Shown piece after piece: positions 24,023 through 33,032 of a stretch of DNA of 64,000 nt. The position numbers and the translations under genes are program-made. A model generated the notes under the pieces. That model saw nothing but the letters and a program-made list of their open reading frames with translations, did not search any database and was not told where the DNA came from. Position 1 is the first letter of the stretch, and each line of letters begins with the position of its first letter. The stretch is from Dendrocalamus latiflorus. Lineage: Eukaryota; Streptophyta; Magnoliopsida; Poales; Poaceae. The stretch is taken from assembly GCA_017311315.1 (NCBI GenBank), contig CM029646.1, positions 2,759,738-2,823,737 on the forward strand, written 5' to 3'.

Positions 24023-24265
24023 TATTAGGTATGTTCTTTTTAGTTTTTAAAATTTACTTTTGGCTTCTCTACGGTGACTAGCTTTTAAACGGAGTATCTT
24101 TTCAAGACGGTGTTTATAAGTTAATTATGTCACACACTGTAGTGACTTTATTTATAGTAGCTAAAACCGCATACGGGTTTCTATTATTTCGTAATCTCTC
24201 ATGAATAATTCAAAAACTATGAGTTATAACTAAAAATCATAAACCAAAATTAAAAAGAACACACT
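24023..24265 (+). mobile_element. MITE M1, forward copy
   Basis: AGGTATGTTCTTTTTAGTTT to AAATTAAAAAGAACACAC, with AACGGAGTATCTTTTCAAGACG and GACTTTATTTATAGTAGC landmarks. Confidence 0.65.
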
Positions 24266-24681
24266 CATTTCAGACGCGAGAGAGGAAAGGAACGGGAAGG
24301 CACCACCAGCCAGCAAAGGCCATAAATGAGTGTGTTAATGTGCTCGCCGCCCTCTCGTCTGACACGCATGGGCGAGGGCGGCTGGCAGTGGCACTACCGC
24401 GCGCTAGTTGCATGGGAGAGAAGGACGACGCTACCACGCTGCCTGTGAACGCTAGCTTGGAGGACTGGCTAGTGTTTCACTGGCCGACTGCGTGCACAGT
24501 CCACAAGGCGACGATGATTAAAGGTGCACTGGCTAATTGTACCGGCGTCATGTGCATCGTGCACCGCCCCCCCTTCCAACCTTTTGCACCTTTGGCCCCT
24601 GCTTACGTGACTAATTCTAGTCGAGGCCCTTGGTGAACCGTTGGAGTTCATCCTGTAACGCCGTTTGCTGAATATGTTGGG
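24266..24681. other. Short GC-richer spacer between MITEs
   Basis: Contains a 98-aa ORF (24340-24636, plus strand) with no recognisable domain, signal peptide or homologue that I know. It could be a gene fragment; I do not call it. Confidence 0.35.
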
Positions 24682-24922
24682 TTCTTCTTTTAAGTCAAAA
24701 GCTGACGGCTTTTGGCTTTAACTACAATATCTAACTTTTAAACGGAGTATTTTTTCAAGACATGGTCTACAAGTAAAACGATTTACATGTTAAAAGCCCA
24801 AAATTTGAACCAGCCAAAATCGCAAGTGAGTATATGTCTCTCCATAATCTGTACCGTAAACAGCCAAAATTCAAAAAATTCAGCCAAAAGCCATAAGCCG
24901 CAGCCGAAAAGAACAGGCTGAA
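24682..24922 (+). mobile_element. MITE M1, forward copy
   Basis: GGGTTCTTCTTTTAAGTC to GCAGCCGAAAAGAACAGGC, with AACGGAGTATTTTTTCAAGAC landmark and AAAATCGCAAGTGAGTAT. Confidence 0.65.
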
Positions 24923-24931
24923 ATATTGGAT

Positions 24932-25085
24932 TGTTCTTTTTAGCTGTGGTTTATGGCTGTATAGTTTGATTATTCGTGTGAGAGAGTACGGAAAGAGAGA
25001 GACTCACGTACGATTTTAACTGATATAAATAAAGTCGCTATAGTATATACTATAATCAACTTGTAAACTCCGCTTTAAATATACG
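24932..25085 (-). mobile_element. MITE M1, truncated reverse copy next to the previous forward copy
   Basis: TTGTTCTTTTTAGCTGTGG, GAGAGAGACTCACGTACG and ATATAAATAAAGTCGCTATAG in reverse order. It stops near CTTGTAAACTCCGCTTT, so about 90 bp are missing. Confidence 0.6.
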
Positions 25086-25240
25086 GAGCACAAATCTTGT
25101 GCATGCATGCACATGGCGCGCTGGAGAAGCCCGTGGGCTAGTTAGTTGCAGGTTGCATCACACCCATCTTATGGGCGACTTGGCTAAAGTTAGGTTATGT
25201 ATAATGACATAACATCAACTATTTATGGTTAATTTTTTTA

Positions 25241-25485
25241 GGTCCTGTTTTTTCCGGCTTCTAAAAGCTGCTTTTCGGGTTTTCTACAGTAACTAGCTTT
25301 TAAACGGAATATCTTTTCAAAATAGGATCTACTAGTTAATTGTAGTACATACTGTACCAACTTCATTTATATCTGCAGAAACCGCACGTGAGTTTCTGTT
25401 ACTCTGTAATCTCTCGCACAAACAGCCCAAAAGTCACAAGCCGCAGCCAAAAGCCATAAGCCGCAGCCAAAAAGAACATGCCCTT
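25241..25485 (+). mobile_element. MITE M1, forward copy
   Basis: GGTCCTGTTTTTTCCGGCTT to GCAGCCAAAAAGAACATGCCC. An internal short duplication of AAAAGCCATAAGCCGCAGCC is seen at the right end. Confidence 0.7.
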
Positions 25486-25790
25486 AGGCTTGTGCTCAAG
25501 TTTTGGCTTTCATTTTCTACAGTAACTCGTCGTTAAACAATGCGTTTTTAGATGGGATCTACAAGTAAATTATAGTACAAATTATACCAAGTTTAGCTAT
25601 ACCAGCCAAAATCACATGTAATTATTTTTCTCTGCGTACTGCCTCTCAAGAATATACCAGAATTTAAAAGCCACAGCAATAAACCATAAGCTCAGCTCAA
25701 AATACCCACGATATATAATTCTCGCCCTCTCATCTATTTGTGCTAGTTACTATAGAAAAACAGTCTTTAGAAGCCGAAAAGAAAAGGGCC
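25486..25790 (+). mobile_element. MITE M1-related, highly diverged copy
   Basis: TTTTGGCTTTCATTTTCTACAG, GATGGGATCTACAAGTAAAT and AAAATCACATGTAATTA follow the family order at low identity, ending near GCCGAAAAGAAAAGGGCC. Confidence 0.45.
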
Positions 25791-26059
25791 ATTATCCATT
25801 CCAACATTCACCTCTCCTCGGTATTAGGGCTCCATCTACACAGTGGGAATTTCCCCCACTGCAAGATATAAATTGTAAAAATCCTGTATTTCAAACATGC
25901 CCTAAAGCAGTGAGATAATGGATAGGGCAAACATTGGTTTATACCACCTTATAATCGATTTTCGACGAAACTTAGTGCTTTTTGGCGCCTTTGACTAACT
26001 TTTGTCGTATATAGTAAAAAGATATTGTCCAATAATTACATATCATCAGCCTATATTTT

Positions 26060-26460
26060 CGGGGGACTCTCCGCGCCGAGAGCCCCCCACGTCAGCGCGC
26101 GGCGCTCGGCCGGCCGGCGCGTGGCGACGGGTTTTGCGTACGGCCGGCCGAGCGACTTTCCTCAGATTTTTCGGTAATTGCGTATAGGTCCTTTTTCCTC
26201 GCGAAAAGGTCCCTGCAAGTTTTTTTCTTACAAAAAAAATTTTGATAGCGCCCCGCGGGTTTTCGAAATTACGTATAGGTCCTTATTTACTTACGTACAA
26301 GCCCTTACAGGTCCTCGATTTTTTACAGAAAACCCCTTTGTTTCTCCCGGAATTACGCATTTGCCCTTGGTTTTTTTTATGAGACGCCCTGCGAATTACC
26401 GTCTCTTTTACTTTGGTCCGCACGGTAGCTAGCGCGGCATGCGCCGCGCTTATATGTAGC
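26060..26460. repeat. GC-palindrome block resembling a transposon terminus
   Basis: CGGCCGGCCGAGCG and CTCGGCCGGCCGGCGCG face each other at 26106-26155, and GCGCGGCATGCGCCGCGC forms a perfect palindrome near 26431. Between them are three 'TTACGTATAGGTCCTT'-like segments. It resembles the GC boxes and TIR-proximal DNA of the MULEs in this window; no partner end was found. Confidence 0.4.
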
Positions 26461-26599
26461 TAGTAACGTATAGGATCATAAGTAATGCATGGAATACATT
26501 ACAACCAGACAAAAATGAGCTAACTTGTCAATTGATTGTGCTGATGTTGCATGGTTTGTCGTATAAAATCATAACGTCATGCATGAAATTGATCAACTC

Positions 26600-26860
26600 G
26601 GCTTCGGCTTCTGGCTTATTTTTCACTATTCATAAGTTTCGTCTTTTTCTGAACTTTTGGCTTTTTGTTGAGCTTTTTTGCCGGTTCTTTTTTTCCCCGT
26701 ATTTGTTTGTATTATACGTAATGGGCTAACATATTTTTTTATTTTTAAATTTTTTAAATTTAATTATGCTAAATAAGCCTCTGTCAGCTACAGTGCTTTT
26801 TTCAGCCAGCTACAGTGTTTTCAGCCATAAGCCACGAGCTTTTCAGCCGAACCGATCATC
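26600..26860 (+). mobile_element. MITE-like element with GGCTTCGGCTTCTGGC / GCTTTTCAGCC ends
   Basis: Inverted-like ends rich in GGCTT and AAGCC, and CAGCTACAGTG repeated inside. A related copy lies at 53575-53808. Confidence 0.5.
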
Positions 26861-27746
26861 ACCTATATGTTACAATACAACAGAATATTTGTTGGTACAA
26901 CTTACTATTGCCTAGTAATGCACAACATCCCGTACGTCAAAGTTTCCGGCCTATTGATATTGCCTTCTAAAAAGTCTACTAGTCGAATATAGTACACGCT
27001 ACATCGATTTCATTTATATCAACCAAAATCGCAAATAAGTCTCTCTCTACATGTTTTTTTTCTATAAACTGTTACTATTCATAAGCCAAAGTCAAAGCCA
27101 AAAGGCTATCTAGTATTTTTCTACATTGTCTCTAGGAATGAAAAAAAGCATATTTGGCACTATTTACATCCGTATTTATCAAAATAGCGGTATGCATGAT
27201 GTAATAACAGAAATATCATTTTTGTCGTCCGGTGGTCGGGCGGCGACGCCGCAGAAGCCGACGCATGGGCCTACCGCCGACGGCAGCTGCCTGCCACCCC
27301 ACCACTAGATAGCAGGCAGCCTGCCGCACCGCCAGCAAATGGCAGGCACTAAACAATATTTACACCTAAATAACTACAACTAGTTACATACATATTTAAC
27401 AAAGTCAATTCATATGAAAAATTACCTATTAATATGACTTCTAATAACGGCACTAAACAATATTTAATCGGTTGTGAAGAAAGCAGACAAAGAGCGCGGG
27501 CGAGGAGTGTGAGTGAAGAGACCGCGAGGCGAGGAGACTGCAAGAATCTGAGTGCGTGCAACTTGAAATTTGTGGTGAGAGTGATAGCGAAGCGTGCGCT
27601 AATGATACGCCGATAATGACGAGAGTGAACTGCGCGTGGGGAGACAGACGTGACGTAAGTGACACTTTCGGTGGTTTATTTCCTACACAAGTGCTCAGTT
27701 TTGATATGAGCCAAAAGTCTATAGTCCACTGTGCTTTGTTTAGATG

Positions 27747-27812
27747 TGGATTAAACAAAGCAAAGAAAAACCAAATATATGGATTAAACAAAGCAAAGAA
27801 AAACCAAAATAC
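27747..27812 (+). repeat. 33-bp tandem duplication
   Basis: GGATTAAACAAAGCAAAGAA with its downstream AAACCAAAATA occurs twice in a row. Confidence 0.75.
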
Positions 27813-27866
27813 GGATTAAAGGCAAAGATAATAAAATGACCCACGTCTGCCGCACTTGCTAATCAC

Positions 27867-28162
27867 ATGGTAATTGTACAAATTTTTGAGCAATATTCAT
27901 AGCATATAAAATTATCAAAAAATTACATAGTCATGTACGTTGTCACGAGAGGCTTAACATTAAATTTTGTAATTTTTTGAGCTGATTTGCTATATTTAAA
28001 AATTCGAATATTACATGGTAATTGTACAAATTTTTGAGCAATATTCACATTAGATAAAATTGTAAAAAAATTGTACAGTCGAGTACGTTATGTCAAAAGG
28101 CTGCACATAAAATTTCGTACTTTTTCGGGCTCATTTGCTATATTTAAAAATTAAAACAAATA
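27867..28162 (+). repeat. 148-bp tandem direct repeat in MULE-A
   Basis: ATGGTAATTGTACAAATTTT starts at 27867 and at 28015, and both copies end near TGCTATATTTAAAAATT. The same motif family makes the palindrome arms of MULE-B. Confidence 0.75.
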
Positions 28163-28403
28163 GTATGTAAAAAAATTAAGGCAGATAATTAAGACGTTAC
28201 CTGCCGTCTGCCCATGGGGTGGCAGACTGGCTGTCGTTTGGTGGCGGGGTGGCAGCTGCCTACTGTCGGTGGCACGCCCACGCATCAGGTTTGCGGCGTG
28301 CCCGCCCGGCCACCAGATAGAAAAAATTCTTTTTTGCAAATATGATACGTATACTGCTATTTTCATAAGTATAGATGCAAACAGTACCATATATGCTAAA
28401 AAA

Positions 28404-29201
28404 CTTCTCTGAGAACACCATGTAGGCAGATATAGGTGATATAGCTAACGGAATATTCCCCTGATGAACAGTTTTATGCACGTCCCCAAAACATCCTAGA
28501 CTGTGTACAGTCTAACAGGGAGTCACAGCGGGGCTGATACGAAGTTGGCAAGAGAGCAAGACTTCCATGTAATGTACACCTTTACAAAAGAGAAAAACCG
28601 ACACTGTTAAGCGTAGTATTAACATCCGAGCACTTCACAGGTTCAACGTCTCCATGTACTTACTGACAAGTGACAAAGGGTATTTAATTCCCTCTTTGGC
28701 TAGTCTTTTTTCATAAGAGCCGGATTTCACAATCTGTTGAGGGCGAAGGGAAAGGCTTCCAGTGGCAAAAGGCGAAAGGAAATAAGAGGGTAAGCAGAAG
28801 GTGCCCGTGTTTATTAGTTTTGCTGTAGAGAGAGGAGGCACTCTTCTTCCTCCCTCCCTCTTCTTTCTCTGGACCACAGGCTTTGATTTTCTGCAAACAC
28901 ACAAGCTATAAGCCTATGCTTCATTCTCTCTCTTTAGCACCAGTGCTTACTCTTTGTGCTAGGGTATGAAGAGATATTATATTGCAGACCATTAAGTTAT
29001 CTTCAGCAAGAAGGCATTTCTTTCTCTCCTGCTCGTACCCTCTCTCTCCCCTCTGTTTTTTTTTGAGAGAGCAATGTTTCATGGCTGCTGCCTGCCTGCC
29101 ATGTTGTTCTTCTTACCCTGATTTGAGGCTTGTGTGTACTAGATCTGTGAAGCCTCTTGTGCTTTTGGTGGTTGGGGCTGCAGCATTTGAGTTGGTCAGG
29201 G
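28404..29201 (+). promoter_or_regulatory. Promoter and 5' leader region of the HIPP gene
   Basis: Upstream DNA of the host gene at 29202. CT-rich runs (TTCTCTCTCTTTAGCACC near 28923 and CTCTCTCCCCTCTG near 29042) are typical of plant leaders. A 15-codon upstream ORF lies at 29074-29121. A longer one at 28982-29209 overlaps the main start and ends inside it. No TATA box could be placed with confidence. Confidence 0.4.
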
Positions 29202-31017
29202 ATGAGTAAGGAGGAAACCCTCAAGATACAGGTGATTTCTTTTGCTTCTTCTCAACTCAAGCGGCAGTGCAGACATTCCATACTCTTCCTTGTTTTTGCT
29301 GCCATTTTTTTTTTATCACGCAGGCAGCTTGCTTTTCTTTTCACCTGTGTTTCCTTGCATGTCTCCTGCTATGTTTTTGAAGGGTGTTGATAAACTTTTT
29401 GAAACCTCTTTGTTTTGCTATTTTGGTAAACCTGTGTTCTCTGTTTCTCCCAAATTCCCAGACTTGTGTGCTGAAAGTGAACATCCACTGTGATGGGTGC
29501 CAGAAGAAGGTCAAGAAGATCCTCCACAAGATTGATGGTAAAAAAGAAAGATTTTTTAAGCAAATTGCTTTTGTTTTATTCTTGTTTATTTCCCCCCATT
29601 TTGTGCTCTTTTTTCTTAAGGAAATACGTTGAATTCATGTGCAGGTGTGTACCAAACCAAGATAGACCCGGAGCAGGGGAAGGTGACGGTGTTCGGCGTG
29701 GTGGATCCGGCCACCATCATCAAGAAGCTGAACAAGGCTGGCAAGCCGGCGGAGCTCTGGGGCTCCAAGGCTGGCGTGGCCAACCAGTTTCAAAAGCTTA
29801 ATCTTGACGGTGGCGGTAAGGGCCAGCCCAAGGATGCCAGCGGCAAGGGCCAGCCCAAGGACGCCCGCGGCAAAGGCCAGAAGGGCGGAGGGGGCGGCGG
29901 CGGCGGAGGTGGCAGCAAAGACGCAAAGATGGTAATGCCGCAGCTGACGCCACAGCAGCTTCAGCAGTTGCAACAGCAGATGCAGATGAATGGGCTGAAG
30001 CTGCCGCAGTTCATGGACGCGAAGGTGCCGTTCGCGGCGGCCGCGCCGATGAAGGATCCTAAGTCCGTCAAGTTCAACCTCCCCGAGGACGACTTCGGGG
30101 ACGATGGTGGCAGCGAGTTCGATGACGACTTCGACGACTATGATGACGACGAAGATTTCGACGATGAAGGCCTCGACGATGAGTATTATGATGATCCCAA
30201 GATGATGATGAAGCCCATGGTCATGCCACTAAACGCTGGCGGGGGCGACAAGAAGGGTAGCAACGGCGGCGGCAATGGTGGTAAGAAGGGTGGCAACGAG
30301 ATCCCTGTGCAGATCAAGGGGAACGCCAACAACGGCGGCGGCAAGAAAGACGCAGGTGGCAAGCAGAGCCAAGGCGGCGGAGGTAAAAACGGAGGCGGTG
30401 GGCAGCCGAACAACGCCAAGGGAGGAGGAGCCCCGACCGGCGGGAACCACCCGGGCCAGGCGAAGAAGGGCGGCGGCGGCGGCGGCCCCGCCGTCGGCGG
30501 CGGTGGCCCGATGGGCGGCATGCCGCCGCAGCAGGCCATGATGAGGCCTAACATGATGGGCGGTGCCGGCTTCCCCGGTATGGGCCAGATGGGCGGGCCC
30601 ATGGGCCACCCGCACATGGGGAACGTGCAGGGCGTTGGAGGTGCGATGCAGGGCATGCCCGCCGGCGGCATGCCGGCGGCGGGGTTCTACCAGGGTGGCG
30701 GCGGCGGCGGCATGCCGTCAGGGCCGGAGATGTTGCAGGCTGCCGCGGCGGCCGGGAACCCGATGGCGCAGCAGCAGTACATGGCATTGATGATGCAGCA
30801 GCAGCAGCAGCAGCAGCAACAGATGATGATGAATGGGCACGGCCACGCTTACGGCCACGGCCACCACGGCCACGGTGGTGCTGTCGCGCCGATGGGCTAC
30901 GCGTACGGGCGGCCGCCGATGCCGTATCCGATGTCCTACCCGATGCCGCCGCACCCGCACGCGGAGCCTTACAACTACTTCAGCGACGAGAACCCCAACA
31001 GTTGCTCAGTGATGTGA
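29202..31017 (+). CDS. Heavy-metal-associated isoprenylated plant protein (HIPP), 492 aa, three exons
   Basis: Exons are 29202-29231, 29462-29537 and 29645-31017, all GT-AG, totalling 493 codons with the stop. The HMA domain covers about residues 11-77, with the metal-binding pair C20-D-G-C23, then KVTVFGVVDP and LWGSK. It is followed by a Lys/Gly linker with a 10-Gly run, a very acidic region (about 180-225, DDDFDDYDDDEDFDDEG), Gly- and Met/Pro-rich low-complexity sequence, a nine-Gln run (about 425-435), a His-rich patch (GHGHAYGHGHHGHGG) and the C-terminal CaaX box C489-S-V-M for isoprenylation. HIPPs are metallochaperone-like or scaffold proteins at membranes and in the nucleus; this long Gly/Met-rich architecture fits the HIPP32-34 type group of Arabidopsis. 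The start was chosen because exon 1 MSKEETLKIQ splices in frame into the HMA domain and has the usual length. It is the only clear host gene here. Metal specificity cannot be read from sequence. Confidence 0.93.
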
Positions 31018-32458
31018 GGGCAGTGCCAGCTGCTTCCTCTCCTGCCTGCTGCATTGTTCAAAGTAAACCAACCAACCGGAAGGAGCTCCTCAAGTCACGG
31101 GTGATCGTCATCACCATGGTCTTCCAACCATGGATCAGTATACATGGGAAACGAGTCCCATCTAAGATCGCTCCTTTTTCCTTTCTCTTCTTTTTTTACT
31201 GGGCTTATTTTTCATCCTCCTTTTAAGAAAGAACTGAACTTCCTTGAAGGCGAAGTTAGGTATAGTAATTATCTATAGTTGTCATAAGAGATGATGCTTT
31301 CATAATCCAAGAAGGGTGGTGGTGGTGCTGCTCTCCATAATTGAGGTGATGGTAGAAGAACAGTGTGCAAAACAATGTATCAGTCAATGTGCTCTGGTAC
31401 TGTAGCTAGCTCTTTTCTGTGCATACTTGGTAGTGGAACGTTGTCAACTCAGTGCCATCCATCCTTTATCTTTCTGCCTTCCTTTTGTGCGTACTCTGCA
31501 TCCCATGGTGAAGAAGATGATGATCCATGATGGTTGTGGGAGCAACGATGGAGGGGATTACCATGATGATGGTTGTGGTGGTGGTGGTGGTCCACGGGAG
31601 AAGGGGAGAGCTGCTGCAGTTTTGGCTAGGGTTCCTTTTTCCTGCACCCTGCACTTACATTATTGATGCGGTAAGATTGGGCTGTCCCCCAGCAGCTGCA
31701 CTCAGGTTGGCTTACACCAGAATTGCACATTTCAACACTGTGACCACAGTAACGCCACTGCCTTCCTGCCTGGTCCCTCCCGTCGATTGATTCCAATCCA
31801 ACTACCGCGGTAAAAACCACGCACAAATCAGAGTAACAGGCTCTGAAGTTAGGCACATCCGGTACTGCAAAGCCTCGAACCACAGTATCATTCACCTTTG
31901 GGCAGATAGCTTTCGGCTAAAAATGATAGAGTTTGAATTGGTTGATGTATAAAACTCAAAATAGTATCATAAAATTTAAGAACAGGCTAATTGAATTGGT
32001 TGATATCTTTGCTCCGTATCAGGGCGGCTAATGGCTGGGACCAGCACGAGGAACAATGATCGCTGCCTGGATTAACGGCACGAAGAGAAACTAAACATGC
32101 CGTGCCGCGGATTACTATCATTAACCACGCCTCCGATTGGGACTCGTCACGCTTTAAACTACGAGTCGCCAGGATGAGCTTGGGATGAGCTCGCTGCTTC
32201 TTTTTATAATCCTTCACTTGCGTTTGTCCAAGTAGGCAAGAACTTTCTCCAAAGCGATTGAATACAATAGAAAAGTGGGGGCAAGTGATGGAACCCAATG
32301 GAATGGAATGGAGTGCTACAAATAGGGCATGTACAATGCACAGCCGTCTCACGGTGATTTCAACTTCCGAGTAAGCACAGGCCACTCGAGACACCACTCA
32401 GGTTAGGTGCTCCAAGCCTGCAGCTAACTTTTGGTCTAACCTAAGGCTATGAATTTTA
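31018..32458. other. 3' UTR and downstream flank of HIPP, no gene
   Basis: The first few hundred bases are the likely 3' UTR. Simple GGT/GAT repeats at 31500-31600 (GATGATGGTTGTGGTGGTGG) create short ORFs on both strands that are not genes. No further gene was seen up to the target duplication at 32459. Confidence 0.45.
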
Positions 32459-32468
32459 GTTGAAATTG
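32459..32468 (+). repeat. 10-bp target site duplication, left (GTTGAAATTG)
   Basis: Identical to 36755-36764, immediately outside the TIRs. A 9-11-bp duplication is the MULE signature. Confidence 0.92.
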
Positions 32469-32603
32469 GAATTTTTTGTACGGATAATCCATTTTTTATT
32501 CGAAATTACATAAATATACCCGCGGGAAAATTTTTTACAAAAATAGGCTCCAGTCGCCTAATGGTTGGGCGACTGGAGGCGTTCGCCCAACCACACGGCG
32601 ACA
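32469..32603 (+). repeat. Left TIR of MULE-2 (135 bp)
   Basis: Starts GAATTTTTTGTACGGATAAT and ends CACACGGCGACA. It is the exact reverse complement of 36620-36754 by direct reading. It includes an internal small palindrome GGGCGACTGG...CCAGTCGCC. Confidence 0.92.
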
Positions 32604-32730
32604 CAATATATCTCGCTGCACAGTAGAGCGATTGCATTAAATCGCTCTTCCGTATGGCGACTGGCATGCAGTCGCCATACCGTTAGGCGACTGCCATGCA
32701 GTCGCCATCCCGTTAAGCGACTTCAGGTAG
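32604..32730. repeat. Left subterminal GTCGCC/GGCGAC boxes of MULE-2
   Basis: GGCGACTGGCATGCAGTCGCC-type hairpins: inverted GGCGACTG and CAGTCGCC arms around CATG occur twice (about 32657-32705), followed by GTTAAGCGACTTCAG. Likely protein-binding sites, as in the GGCGCC array of MULE-1. Confidence 0.75.
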
Positions 32731-33032
32731 CCCCCCGTGATTGTTTTAGAATTTGTGAATTTTGTAACGTTGAACCGGTAAAAAATACGGTGAAGTTGTA
32801 ATAAAAGTTTATGTTCATTGTATATTGTAGGTGTGTAAAAAGTTTTTTAATTTTTTTTTTGAAAGATTGAGTAGAGAACGATCGATACATACACTGTTAA
32901 GTGAGATAGTTTATATGCGGAAAGAGATGATAGACTTATGTAAATATAAATAAACTTCGTAATATAACTGTGAGTAACATGGCACATGTATTTTCATTAC
33001 ATGCATAACATATATAGCATCTGCAGCACGCC

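Larger units (their letters stand above)
27137..28403. mobile_element. MULE-A: non-coding foldback-like MULE (older copy)
   Basis: The left end (AAAAAGCATATTTGGCACTATTTACATC..., then CATTTTTGTCGTCCGGTGGTCGGG) aligns with the reverse complement of the right end (CGGCCACCAGATAG..., then AACAGTACCATATATGC). GC-rich CTGCCGxC and GGCAGCTGCC boxes lie just inside each end. Flanks TCTCTAGGA / TCTCTGAGA are a possible diverged 9-bp target duplication. No gene is inside. The interior has a direct 148-bp repeat and a 33-bp repeat, and shares sequence with MULE-B at 50991. Confidence 0.6.

Noticed and set aside
24340..24636. 98-aa ORF between two MITEs as a host gene
   Set aside because: No recognisable domain, no introns or leader signals, and it lies between transposon copies. 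It could be a fragment, but the evidence is too weak.
30186..30671. Minus-strand Pro-rich ORF (161 aa) opposite the HIPP gene
   Set aside because: Antisense shadow of the Gly-rich HIPP exon; GGN codons read as Pro on the reverse strand.
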